Assembly (NCBI GenBank): GCA_035771165.1
Contig: JAWNZC010000345.1
Span: 62,001-126,000, forward strand
DNA: 64,000 nucleotides
DNA from: Paragorgia papillata
Taxonomy: Eukaryota > Cnidaria > Anthozoa > Scleralcyonacea > Coralliidae
Direction of reading: 5' to 3'
How positions within the stretch are numbered: the first letter of the stretch is position 1; every line of letters begins with the position of its first letter. Shown one piece after another: positions 46,803-56,865 of this stretch. A program made the position numbers and the translations under genes. The notes beneath the pieces were generated by a model. It had not been told where the DNA came from. It did not search any database and worked only from the letters and a program-made list of their open reading frames with translations.

Positions 46803-47031
46803 CCGTCAGCAATAAAGACATATTGTGGATTATCATAAGGTCTGTACGTCGGTGTTACTCGGCAGCTCTCAGCATGAACTACCAAATCTCTGTTGGATGT
46901 ATTAACAGAATACTGAATATGAATGTTGTCAGACAATTGTTTGAATACTGGGTAATCGTTTACTGTGTACGGCTCAATAAAGGAACTGCTCTTGTAGAAG
47001 TCCAATGCAAACGTAAAGTTGCCTGCACCCT
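46803..47031 (-). CDS. Host IgGFc/vWA/ZP gene: exon in mid ZP domain
   Basis: 229 bp between acceptor TTTTCAAG and donor GTAAGC; phase 1 in, phase 2 out. It encodes GAGNFTFALDFYKSSSF and SVNTSNRDLVVHAESCRVTP, ending YVFIADG. The pattern of a strand-rich segment followed by the ES-C motif fits the middle of ZP modules. Confidence 0.8.
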
Positions 47032-47086
47032 CTTGAAAATCGTTTGGTAAAAACAACAAAAAGGAACAAATTAGTAACATTTTAAA

Positions 47087-47217
47087 CTGACTGACTGACT
47101 GACTGACTGACTGACTGACTGACTGACTGACTGACTGACTGACTGACTGACTGACTGACTGACTGACTGACTGACTGACTGACTGACTGACTGACTGACT
47201 GACTGACTGACTGACTG
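47087..47217. repeat. (CTGA)n microsatellite, followed by (TTTG)n to 47290
   Basis: About 32 CTGA units, then TTTG units, in an intron of the ZP gene. Confidence 0.97.
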
Positions 47218-47441
47218 AATGTTTGTTTGTTTGTTTGTTTGTTTGTTTGTTTTTTATTTGTTTGTTTGTTTGTTTGTTTGTTTATTTGTTGTTTCTTTGT
47301 TTCTTTGTTTGTCCGTTTCGCTGTCTATCTGTCCATCTAACTATGTGTGTCTGTCTGTTTGTATCTTGGTATATTTATAGGACAGTTTGATCGACTCTTC
47401 GTGCCTAGATTTATCAACGTCAAAAAAGAACGGTTACTTAC

Positions 47442-47789
47442 TTATACTCACAAACAACTTTTGTCTCGCTGGCTCAAAGCTGAAAGTTCCAACATTTCGT
47501 TTACGACCATAACTGCATGTAAAATTAGCTTTGAAAAGATCGCCGCCGCCACCAGAAAATGAATCCTCAGAGAGAGTGTTCGTGAAAAACATGGTCTGGT
47601 CATCCTCGGCGTAAACGGTCCCGCAACCGGTTAGCGGTGTTTTTATGATAGCATGCGTTGAATTATGGGCAGCTTTACATCGACGATCGCGCAAGTAAAG
47701 CCGATCGATACTAATGTGTTTTGGCAAATCCGCGCGATCAAACACCGCAGTCATGGAGTCATTGTCACAAAACACCAGAAAATGAGAAG
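47442..47789 (-). CDS. Host IgGFc/vWA/ZP gene: exon with start of ZP domain
   Basis: 348 bp. Acceptor TTCTTCTAG precedes 47789, and donor GTAAGT follows 47442; phase 1 at both ends. It encodes FCDNDSMTAVFDRADLPKHI, LYLRDRRCKA, TPLTGCGTVYAEDDQTMFFT and a CSYGRKRN motif, matching the N-terminal ZP subdomain with its conserved cysteines. Phase 1-1 borders are typical of shuffled extracellular modules. Confidence 0.82.
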
Positions 47790-47929
47790 CTAGAAGAAAG
47801 AAAAACAAAAGGTCAATATATCCAGACTTATTAATATATCACTTATTAATCGAATAAAGGTCCATACCATAAAGTTGCCTGAGAATCTTCGCACCGTGCA
47901 TTGTGGGTAAGCGCAATATCCCGAAAGCA

Positions 47930-48300
47930 AATACAAAGTTCAGAGTACAAAGTTCAAAGTACAAAGTTCAGAGTACAAAGTACAAAGTTCAGAGTTCAAA
48001 GTTCAGAGTACAAAGTACACCGTTCAAAGTTCAGAATACAAAGTACAATGTTCAAATTTCAGAGTACAAAGTAGAAAGTTCAGAGTACAGAGTACAAAGT
48101 TCAGAGTTCAGAGTACAAAGTTCAGAGTACAAAGTACAACGTTCAAAGATCAGAGTACAAAGTACAATGTTCAAAGTTCAGAGTACAAAGTACAACGTTC
48201 AAAGATCAGAGTACAAAGTTCAGAGTACGAAGTACAAAGTTCAGAGTACAAAGTTCAGAGTAAAAAGTACAAAGTGCAAAGTACAAAGTACAGTTTATCA
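47930..48300. repeat. Minisatellite of TTCAGAGTACAAAG units
   Basis: About 370 bp of 7- and 14-bp interleaved units (AGTACAAAGTTCAGAGTACA). The open frame across it (VQSSKYKVQS...) is an artefact. It lies in a ZP-gene intron. Confidence 0.92.
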
Positions 48301-48349
48301 AGTGTAAACAAATCGAAAAAACTGCACATTGCGTATGCATTCAACATAC

Positions 48350-48592
48350 CATTGCATGTTTGAGATGACATTTGTTCAGCTAGAGCCACGAGTTGAGAAA
48401 AGTCACCCAGTCGAATCATGTGTCTATCGGTGGGTTCTGACGCCATTGCGTATAACTCTGGCATGGATAAACGAGGCCCAATCCCCACGGAAAATATCGC
48501 CACTCCCGAATTCTTAAGTTGTCGTGCAGGACCGCTGACCATGCCAGTCCTGCTACGCCCATCAGTGAGAATAATGAGAACTTTTTTTACTT
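48350..48592 (-). CDS. Host IgGFc/vWA/ZP gene: exon with second half of vWA domain
   Basis: 243 bp, phase 1-1, with acceptor TTATTTTTAG and donor GTATGT. It encodes KVLIILTDGRSRTG, the conserved vWA strand and MIDAS aspartate, then FSVGIGPRLSMPELYAMAS and a C-terminal helix ending SSQTC. It completes the vWA begun at 52413-52751. Confidence 0.85.
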
Positions 48593-48796
48593 CTAAAAAT
48601 AAACAATTATTTTGTCAATGATCGATCTCAATTAAGACCTGGAAAATTGTCGTTGACAGGGACGAACTGGGGAGGGGGGCAGGAGGGTCAGTCGCCCCTC
48701 TTGCCTTTTGCTAGGAGAGGCAAAGGGGAGCTGAAATGCCCTTTAAATTTAAATATAGATTTAATTAGATAACTTTGCATCACAAGGTACGCTGTT

Positions 48797-48797
<1 letters not shown>

Positions 48798-48862
<65 letters not shown>

Positions 48863-48891
48863 GGACGGACGGACGGACGGACGGACGGACG

Positions 48892-48922
<31 letters not shown>

Positions 48923-48925
48923 AGA
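48798..48925. repeat. (ACAG)n/(ACGG)n microsatellite
   Basis: ACAG units with a central block of ACGG units. It abuts the 3' end of the LINE fragment at 49014-49985. Confidence 0.95.
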
Positions 48926-49013
48926 AATATTTATTTAAATTCGGAATTTCTTCAGTTATGTAACTGCTTTACAAGAAAGCCGAGAATACTTTTAAAAATA
49001 CATAAAAATTTAA

Positions 49014-49985
49014 TTAATTTGAGAAAGCAAGTGATGAGAGAGATTTTTTAAAATTTATAAGATTAGTTTCACATTTCATTTGACTTGGCAATTCGTTCCA
49101 GAGTTGTACGCCTCTATAAGTAAACGTCTTTTTCAAAAACTCAGCGAGTGGTTTTGGTAAGACGAGTGACATTTCTTTATTTCGTAAAGCATAAGTATTA
49201 CCTAAGGTATACATTTTAAAATGATGTCGTAGGTAAGAGGGTGCCATATTATTTAATACCTTATACATCATTATTGTCATATGTTCAGCACGTGAATGAC
49301 ATAGCCTTTTCCAGTGCAATTGATCTATTAGTTCACTAGATCTGACCTCATAGCCTTGGCTTGTAATTACTCGTGCCGCTCGATTTTGCAACTTTTGTAA
49401 TCTAGTAGCAGTTGTAGTTGGTACGTTGTCCCATACTACATCACAATAGTCAAATAATGGTTGAATTAACGACTTATATATTGTTAGCGATGTTTCCAGT
49501 GGCAGCACATATTTTTTTAGAAATGTGATCAATATGGTCTATCCATGATAACCTTCCGTCTATATATACTCCTAATGATTTGGTAACCCTAACTCGGTTT
49601 ATAGGTTTTTCATCCAAAAATAAATAAGGTATATTTCTAATTGTGGCCAGGCTATGGTCAGATCCAATAAACGTGTGCTCTGTTTTTGTGGAATTAATAT
49701 TAAGTTTGTTTGCCTTCAACCATTCATTACTTTTAGATCTTGGTTGGCAAGATAAGCTATTTCTTGTAGCGATGCTCTGGTTGTTGTGATATTCGTGTCA
49801 TCAGCAAACATTCGAGCACTAGAATGTTGCAAACAACACGGCAGATCATTAATATATACAAGAAACATTAATGGACCGAGGATAGAGCCTTGTGGAACGC
49901 CACAATTAATTACACTACTGCTTGACAGACAGCCATTAACTCTACACATTTGAGTACGGTTGCACAAATATGATTTAAACCAAGT
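49014..49985 (-). pseudogene. LINE (CR1/L2-like) RT fragment, 5' truncated
   Basis: Reading down from 49985: [43 protein letters not shown] (RT catalytic FADD) and SLGVYIDGRLSWIDHID, then CDVVWDNVP and YRGVQLWNELPSQMK, with stop near 49014. There are two frame changes. The 5' break falls at the (ACAG)n array at 49989 and the 3' UTR runs into the (ACAG)n array at 48925, so the fragment sits between two copies of the same microsatellite. It lies in a ZP-gene intron. Confidence 0.85.
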
Positions 49986-49986
49986 C

Positions 49987-49988
<2 letters not shown>

Positions 49989-50073
<85 letters not shown>

Positions 50074-50137
50074 AACAAACAAACAAACAAACAAACAAAC
50101 AAACAAACAAACAAACAAACAAACAAACAAACAAACA
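49989..50137. repeat. (ACAG)n-(ACAA)n microsatellite
   Basis: About 19 ACAG units, then ACAA units. Confidence 0.97.
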
Positions 50138-50999
50138 AAGATGAAAATATAACCTCCTTGCGGAGATATTTATGATTTAACTCATTCCTGTTTGAGAGCA
50201 TTTTGTATTTTGATCGTCATCGCTCTTTTTTGTCGTTGATTACGTCAAACTGGAATCCTAACTCATTTACGACTTTCTAAGAGCATCGCGGGCCGATTTT
50301 GGGGGTATAAAGAAGTTCTTCAACTGTGAGTAAAGACTTTATTAAGTATTTCCTAACATTGCTGGAGCAGATTTTATTATAACGTTATTTTCCGCAAGCC
50401 CGTTAACTGGTTACGCTTGCGCACGCCACGTGGTTTGACGTCGTCATCAACGGTCAACGTACGCAACGAAATCCGCGCGTCAACGATCTTCCTTTGAACT
50501 TTGATTGTATACGTGTTTCGTGGAGCGTAAACTGGAACTGATGTACGTGTCTCAACTTTGGAAACTACAAAACCTCCTGTTGGCCTTTCTACTTGTTTTC
50601 CTGTTTTTATTTCTCCCGATATTTCTGCAGCAACAAACTCCTTCAAAACTAACTACTGATGAATCCACCGATAACTATTCATGCCGAAACACTCCTCCGC
50701 TATCTGTTTTTGTTACCCGTCTACGTGTTAACGTCAAGTGACTTAAAGTAAAGTAAAGTTGTTATTCGTGGGTTATTTAAATAACCTGGAAAAAATTTCT
50801 GAAACTAAATAAACTGGACATATTATGCCTTGAAATCCTTCAATCTACGATACCGATAAATTTCAAACGAATTTATGTAGTTTGTCTATTTCTAGTTTTT
50901 TATCCCCGAGCCCGGGCGTAATCCGAGGGTGCTAATCTCGACATGCGTGTAGTCCACTTTACACGCGTGGAGAAAAAGCGAGGGAGACGAAATCTGGAT

Positions 51000-51003
<4 letters not shown>
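50138..51003. other. Intronic sequence with a dispersed repeat
   Basis: Opposed 78- and 89-codon frames at 50377-50741 have no recognisable domain. 50905-50985 (CGAGCCCGGGCGTA, GGGTGCTAATCTCGACA, TACACGCGTGGAG) is the reverse complement of part of 10460-10550, marking a dispersed repeat. Confidence 0.5.

Positions 51004-51053
<50 letters not shown>
51004..51053. repeat. (TA)n microsatellite
   Basis: About 25 TA units. Confidence 0.97.
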
Positions 51054-51059
<6 letters not shown>

Positions 51060-51879
51060 GCACGGTGTCACGCGGTAAGAATAGTTGGACACTGGTGACT
51101 AGCGACGAAGAAAACTATAAACTCTCAAACAAATAGTGTTTTGCTTTCGTTTATTTAAACGAAACGAAATGAAATGGAGCACGAAGAAAAGGATACAAAC
51201 AACCCGTTTAATATATCTTGAAGAGAAACCAGAGAACTTGAAGAAACCAAACGCCGTATGGTAAACAAAAACTCGATCTGCAGTGTATGTAGCCCTGGTT
51301 TGAAGACACTCCGTGAGTCCATGGTCAAATCATCTTAAAGTGGTTAACGGTAGGATTCTTGTTGTTTTCAAGTTTTCGCTTAACCTAAACAATATTCAGC
51401 TTCACGTTTTCGTGCTTTCCCTTTGCTCATCCAAACCATAAGTCAGCTTAACTAAAGCTAACTTAAAACACTACCTTTAAGGCTTATAAGCCTTTTTATT
51501 ATTAAAAATACTCATGGGCTTTGTTGGTTTTCTTGGCTGTGTTTCGACTGAAACGTTGTCTTTTGAATTCTTCTTTCTGGAATCCGATTCTACAGAATTG
51601 TTTTTATCTCAGACTCTAATATAAATGTAATTTCTGAGCTGTTAATTACTTTTAATACTGCCTTTGCAAAATGTACATGCATAGAGAAGCCATTTAAAGG
51701 CTTGCTAAAATTAATCCCTTTTGAAACCTCCTAAAAACAATATATTATTTACAACCAGAATTTAATAATGAAATCTAAATTTTGCTTTGATATGTTCAAC
51801 TTTCATTAAATGATTTAAATCAGTTTTCTCATCCTATCGACCTATCCATAAATTGTATAATTTAATATCCCAAGGATTT
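51054..51879. other. Intronic sequence, no gene or repeat recognised
   Basis: Only short frames. Confidence 0.4.
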
Positions 51880-52155
51880 AACATCATTTGTTTTTATATC
51901 TGTTTGTTTTTGTATTGGCTGTATATTAGGAGTGCATATTTTAATCAGGGGGTGGGTGGGTGTTTTAAAAAAGAATGTAAAAGCGGGCGAGGGGTTGTTG
52001 CATTCATGTATTTCTAGTATTTATGTATTTAAACTACGGGGGAGCGCCTCGCATGGGTCCTCGAGTCCCGTTCGCGCTCTTCCCGTTTGGATATCTTCAT
52101 ATATATTGTAAACTGTAAAGTATCCAATAAAGTTGTTTAAAAAAAAAAGAAAAAA
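51880..52155 (+). repeat. LINE-like 3' end with poly(A)-like tail
   Basis: CCTCGAGTCCCGTTCGCGCT and CAATAAAGTTGTTTAAAAAA end in an A-rich tail. The layout resembles the 3' UTR of the LINE at 13732-19230 (GGGACTTGTCCCG and AATTAAAGTTGTTAAA). The upstream part (51955-52015) matches 10965-11020 and 59085-59165. Confidence 0.5.
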
Positions 52156-52189
52156 AGAACTACTCTAGCGGTAAATAAAATCGTCTGGC

Positions 52190-52300
52190 GTTAACATTTT
52201 GAGGCCTGGACCTCTCCCTTTGCTGAATAAAATCGTCTGATGTTAGCCAGAATAAAATACTAATGACTCGTCGTTAGGCTTCAAAGTGTTAACCAGAATA
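52190..52300. repeat. Dispersed 100-bp repeat, third copy
   Basis: It shares GAGGCCTGGACCTCTCCCTT, AATAAAATCGTCTGATGTTA and CAAAGTGTTAA with the tandem pair at 30655-30875. Confidence 0.75.
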
Positions 52301-52412
52301 AAATATTTAAAAAAATATTTGCAATTCGGAAAAAAACAACAAGCTAAACCTGAGTTTCTCTAATATACTCTAAACTAAACATACTATGTATATCTTAATT
52401 TTATACTCTAAC

Positions 52413-52751
52413 CTGTTCCTCTCGCTCCATTTCTCTGAGTAAACATGTCGTTGTAAGTGCTAGTCAAGGCCATGGCAGTAGCAGTTCCACCTCCACTGTA
52501 ACCAATGTTATCAATGGCGTAATCAAGGTTCAGTTTGTTTAAAAATCTTTGAGAAAAACGAATGTGGATGTTAACTTGACTTGAAAATGACATCACAGAT
52601 ACACGGCTCTCTTCTGGCGATATTGTAAAAAATTTGGTAAGGTTTTTCACAAATGTTTTCATCTTTTGAAAATCACTTCGCGGAACACTTCCAGAGCTGT
52701 CCAAGATAAAACCAAGATCGACTTTGTTTTGACATTTTGTTGTATTTTTTG
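52413..52751 (-). CDS. Host IgGFc/vWA/ZP gene: exon with first half of vWA domain
   Basis: 339 bp. Acceptor TTTGTTTTCAG precedes 52751, and donor GTTAGA follows 52413; phase 1-1. It encodes CQNKVDLGFILDSSGSVPRS, whose DSSGS is the MIDAS metal-binding motif of von Willebrand A domains. KMKTFVKNLTKFF, RVSVMSFSS and GYSGGGTATAMAL follow, with the conserved T of the MIDAS. The domain continues in the exon at 48350-48592, nearly 4 kb away. Confidence 0.87.
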
Positions 52752-52824
52752 CTGAAAACAAAATAAAACAAGACAGCACTCAGTGACTGCATACGTCCAC
52801 CAGCGGGTTATTAAGACCCCAGTT

Positions 52825-53215
52825 TAAAATTAAGTCTGTCTTATTTGAAAGAACACTTGCTAGAGTAACATATTTTGCAGTTTTTCATTTCCTTGCTTCG
52901 TTCTTGAGATATTTCAGTTTGTTTGATATGCAAATTAAACATTTTTGACTTCACACGTGCATAAGAAGTTATCGAAAAAGTTATATATCTTTTCTATTAT
53001 CAAATATAATAATCACTTGAGGATTTACATGTTTAGTGTTGTGGGCGAAACACATCCACATGCTTCATTCAAATTAATTTGGTTTGATAATAGAAAAGAT
53101 ATTTAACCTTCTCCGATAGCTCATTATGCACCTACGACGTCAAAATGTTTAATTTACATATCAAACAAACTAATATTCATTTACATATCAAACAAACTAT
53201 ATAATTCGTTTCATA
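52825..53215. mobile_element. Palindromic MITE, copy 2 of the 23800-24262 family
   Basis: Shared segments include GTCTTATTTGAAAGAACACTT, TTTGCAGTTTTTCATTTCC and ATGCACCTACGACGTCAAAA. The centre, GTGTTGTGGGCGAAACACAT, is in reverse orientation relative to the first copy. Confidence 0.75.
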
Positions 53216-53449
53216 TAGGCACTTTAATTTACACTGTTACGGATTGCTTGCATATCGGTTTACGTTTTGTCCAATGTTTAATCAAATTAAGCCAAAATTT
53301 AATGTGTTAGTCCTTAGTTTATGAACAGTCTTTCCACAGACTTTCACAAAATCCTGAGCAGTACTTTGTGAGCCATCCTAGCAACAAACAGACAGACAAA
53401 CAGTCTTGAGGGTAACGAGAAAAGTTTTAATAAACATGTTCTGATTGAG
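53216..53449. other. Intronic sequence
   Basis: Nothing recognised. Confidence 0.4.
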
Positions 53450-53612
53450 TTTTTTCGTATGTTTTTGCTTTACAAGCTGTCGTAAGCTAAACTTGGAGAG
53501 AAACTCTGAGCTCCAAACGGGACTCGAACCCACAACCTTCCGAATGCCAGCCGGACGCTCTCACTATTGAGCCAGGGGGACTCAGATGGTAGACCGAGGT
53601 TGTTTTTGATAT
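53450..53612 (-). repeat. tRNA-derived SINE, copy 2
   Basis: The minus strand shows box A-like TGGCTCAATAGTGAGAGC and box B GGTTCGAGTCCCG, then the CTTACGACAGCTTGT tail shared with 46055-46215. Confidence 0.65.
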
Positions 53613-53684
53613 TTATACGCCTGGGAGCCGTTGTTTCACTGTCTTCTAGGCAGATGTACAGGCTGTTGTTGCTATAAGTGTTGC

Positions 53685-53690
53685 TGCTAC

Positions 53691-53730
<40 letters not shown>

Positions 53731-53977
53731 GCTGCTGCTATTGTTATTGTTGCTGCTATTGTTGTTGGTGTTGCTGTTGTTGCTACTATTGGTGGTGGAG
53801 TTGCTGCTGCTGCTGCTGCTATTGTTGTTGCTGCTGCTGCTGCTTTTGTTGTTGGTGGTGGTAGGGGTGGTGGTGGAGGAGGTGGTGGTAGTACTGATGT
53901 TGTTGGTGTTGTTGATGATGTTGTTGTTGGTGGTGGTTTTGTCGTTGCTAGTGGTGGTGGTGGTACTGCTGCATGCT

Positions 53978-54016
<39 letters not shown>

Positions 54017-54065
54017 GCTGCTGTTGTTGTTACTGGTAGTGGTGGTGTTGTTGCTGTTGTTTACT
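53685..54065. repeat. (GTT)n/(GCT)n/(GGT)n microsatellite
   Basis: Long degenerate trinucleotide array just 3' of the IgGFc exon donor. Poly-Leu, Cys and Val frames across it are artefacts. Confidence 0.95.
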
Positions 54066-54088
54066 GGAATGAACAAATAATGACTTAC

Positions 54089-55219
54089 TGGGATGAACAT
54101 CTGTTAAATCAAATCCTCCAGGATAACCATAAGAAACATCATCTTCCCAACCAAACACCAGCAACCCAAATCTTATTTCTCTTGAAGAATGATATATGTT
54201 GACGATATCGTAGCCAGACACATTGAGAACCGCCCAACTGTACTCAGTTCCATTGATTCTTTGCCATGGTAAGCCAGTAATTTGACTTCCGTTCATTACT
54301 AAACCGTTTTGATACGACTCTTTTATGAACAAAGTAATTGAGTCAATATACGTCGATCCACCAGGAAGGACAACGTGATAGTAAGAAAGAAACTGTCCGA
54401 CTGAAGGAAGGACAATAATTGAAGGATTTGTATATTTTCCATTAATTCTTTCAGCTCTTGTATATTGAACAACTTGACATGGCTTACTACAGTTAACGGA
54501 AGAAGCCAAATCGACTCTGAGATCAATTTCCTTGAATTCTCCAGACGAAAGAACATCTCCTCCGTATGCACTGCGCACAATCGTATTGTTTTCATAAGCA
54601 AAAATTCGAAACAGACCCCCAGTATTTCTGTTCATTGTTCCAGTTGATGCAAGGATAAAATCTTTACCCCAGTTTCGTACTGGTAACAGAAACGCAGCTA
54701 GATGGTCACAACCACCGGGGCCAATGAAGGTACATGTGTCACCTGATATGACAGAAATCGGTTTATTTGCAACAATAATTGTTCCAGATAGGTCGTAGGA
54801 ATGCTTAATGTGAAACGTTTCTAATTTTTGAAGGTTAACACAAAGAGAGCTTCCTCTGTAGTACGGAATCCCACGGTACACTACAGCTCCATCAGTATTC
54901 AGCGTTAGACAAATTTTTGTTTGATTATTTCCCGAAATTATACCAATGTTCGAATGACCTGATGTTGGCTGATATGATGCCACTACATACACAGTGCCAA
55001 GTGCATCTGTAGGTAATGCAAGATACGCATCTGCCATATACCGTGCATGATTTAAACAAAAAATAGCAACATCTTTTGTAGAATTTATCTCGATTCCTTT
55101 TCTTTCAATATTTGTACCATTCATTCTTAATGAAACTGGTGGTTTATACTCGATAACCTGCCCAGCTTTAACAAAGGAATTAAATAGGAAATTATTTGAT
55201 GTAGCTGCTCTGATGGTCA
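54089..55219 (-). CDS. Host IgGFc/vWA/ZP gene: IgGFc-binding-like exon
   Basis: 1,131 bp, phase 1-1, with probable acceptor ACAACAG before 55219 and donor GTAAGT at 54088-54083. It encodes about 376 residues resembling the IgGFc-binding N-terminal domain: TSNNFLFNSF, KDVAIFCLNHARYMADAYLA, LGTVYVVASYQP, FHIKHSYDLSGTIIVANKPI and SVISGDTCTFIGPGGCDHLA, then LPVRNWGKDFILASTG and FGWEDDVSYGYPGGFDLTD near the end. The order IgGFc-binding, vWA, ZP predicts a secreted or membrane-anchored polymerising extracellular protein. The signal-peptide exon is further 5' (higher coordinates) and was not recognised. Confidence 0.85.
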
Positions 55220-55436
55220 CTGTTGTATCAAAAATAGAAACAATTGATATTTGAAGAAAGCCTTTAGTTTGGCTAGAAGAAGATTGCTCGGTGAAGCCTA
55301 TGACAAAATGCTTTCCATATTGGCTTTCTTCATCTATAAAATATTAAAATGTGTTGGCTTAAATACGAAAATAAAAACTCTGAAAAAATCTGTCAAAACG
55401 TTAGGTCCCGTTCACACTATAGCGGATAACTTTTGT

Positions 55437-55503
55437 GCCGGCGCCTCTAGTACTTGGATGGGTGACCGCGTGGGAATGACCCGTTGTCGAGCTTGGTACT
55501 CAT
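55437..55503 (+). ncRNA. 5S rRNA-like 3' fragment (SINE or pseudogene)
   Basis: TAGTACTTGGATGGGTGACC followed by GCGTGGGAATGACC matches the 3' half of eukaryotic 5S rRNA with a few changes. The 5' half is not evident, so this is a 5S-derived repeat or pseudogene, not a functional gene. Confidence 0.6.
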
Positions 55504-55619
55504 GTGAGTATAGCTAAGGAAGTCTTTACTCAAGGAAACTGCTCTTGAATGAAGCGTGATCGCATTACGTTTCTAAAAATACTCCACCTTTTGTCTAAAT
55601 ACTCTGCTTTTTGTCTACT

Positions 55620-55702
55620 TCTTAATTTTACTTTGGCTAACGCCAGACGATTTTACTCGTCAAGGGGAGAGCTCCCGGAAACCTGGCCAATAAAGGGTTA
55701 AT
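55620..55702. repeat. Dispersed repeat (CTAACGCCAGACGATTTTAC type)
   Basis: It matches, on the opposite strand, the repeat at 30655 and 52190 (CTGGCGTTAGCC, AATAAAATCGTCT), and ends CAATAAAGGGTTAA. Confidence 0.6.
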
Positions 55703-55919
55703 ATTAACAGCTATAGCTGTTTGCCCTAAATGTCTATATTTTTAGCACAGCGTGCCTTTCCTATAGATCGCTTTTTGTCGGCTATCCCAGGTTATAAAAC
55801 AAAGTGAAAAGGTGGTAAACTCCCACAATGCCTTGCAGGTTGGCCCAGTTTCCTCTATATTTATCAGATTATTATATTTATCAAAGCATTCTGGTACACG
55901 CGTAAAAATCTCGCAAGTT

Positions 55920-56335
55920 CACTCTAAAAAATAGTGTGTTCATTTACACACCAAGGTGTGTTGTATTACACACAAAGGTGTGTTATTTTAACACATCTTT
56001 GTATACATTTTTTAAAAACACGCCTTAGTATGTTACTTAACACACCTTGATGTGTTGGGAAACACATTTGGTGTGTTTACTAAACACACCTTCAGTTTAC
56101 ACATCTTTGGATAACACACCTTTTTGCAACCCAAGGTGTGCAATTTAACACACATTAGACAGTTAACACATAGTTGACAACAACACACCTTTTACAGTGA
56201 CACACCCTTTCAAAATTAACACATCTTTTGGATAACACATGTTTTAAATAACACACCTTCAGAACAACACACCTTTTAGAATAGCACACTTTTTTTAAAA
56301 ACACATGTTTTCAAATTGACACATATCATCTTTTC
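55920..56335. repeat. AACACACCTT array, left
   Basis: Many degenerate, irregularly spaced units of AACACACCTT and its complement AAGGTGTGTT. Confidence 0.9.
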
Positions 56336-56504
56336 ACTAAGACCACGCGAGGCTAACGCGGGATTATTATCCCATGATGACGTGGGAACCCGGTGACACG
56401 TTTTCGAATTGGAAGTTCGTTGGAGATGGTTTGCCATTTAGCTTTCAGGCTTTGTAATATTGCTTCTGTTTTGTAAATGGTTCTTCGCTAGACGTATACA
56501 GACG

Positions 56505-56528
56505 ATGGATGCGATCTCATTATTGAAG
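56505..56528 (+). CDS. Possible short first exon inside the 4.65-kb element
   Basis: ATG then seven codons (MDAISLLK) run into a GTATGT donor at 56529. A TTTTTCTTTGCAG acceptor at 59203 would continue the frame in phase 0 for 14 codons to a stop at 59248. It could be a captured host exon pair. Weak evidence. Confidence 0.2.
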
Positions 56529-56529
56529 G

Positions 56530-56865
56530 TATGTTTAACAAATAGATTCCATTTTGCCGTTGTCTGTTCTGTTATAGATGCACAGATGACGTCACAACGT
56601 AGTCGAGTGTGTCACTGATGTTCTTACCACGTTGTGATGTCTTCTGTGCATCTATAACTGAACAGACAACAAAAAAATGGAATCTATTTGTTTTATACAA
56701 TAAAAATTTAAAAGGTTTTTGTCGAAACTCTTGCCGGATATTGGGGCATGAAGAAGGAAAAAAGCAAGTCAGCTGACGTGACCATGTGTATGTCCTCTAA
56801 TAGATCATGGCCAACAACCAATGAAAACACGCATAGCAACCAGGGTATTGTATTTGTATAACATA
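56530..56865. mobile_element. Palindrome-cored repeat, copy 2
   Basis: AACAAATAGATTCCAT to ATGGAATCTATTTGTT (about 56538-56693), then AAGCAAGTCAGCTGACGTGA and CATGGCCAACAACCAATGAA, matching 13018-13376 in opposite orientation. It is nested inside the 4.65-kb element. Confidence 0.8.

Noticed and set aside
47930..48300. Possible CRISPR array
   Set aside because: Units are contiguous and degenerate with no unique spacers, and the DNA is eukaryotic.
47903..48307. 134-codon repetitive frame (VQSSKYKVQS)
   Set aside because: Translation of an intronic minisatellite, on the strand opposite to the host gene.
50377..50741. Possible short coding exon on either strand
   Set aside because: Opposed 78- and 89-codon frames without domains or convincing splice sites, in an intron next to a dispersed repeat.
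53631..54202. Poly-Cys and poly-Leu/Val frames
   Set aside because: Translation of the GTT/GCT/GGT array.
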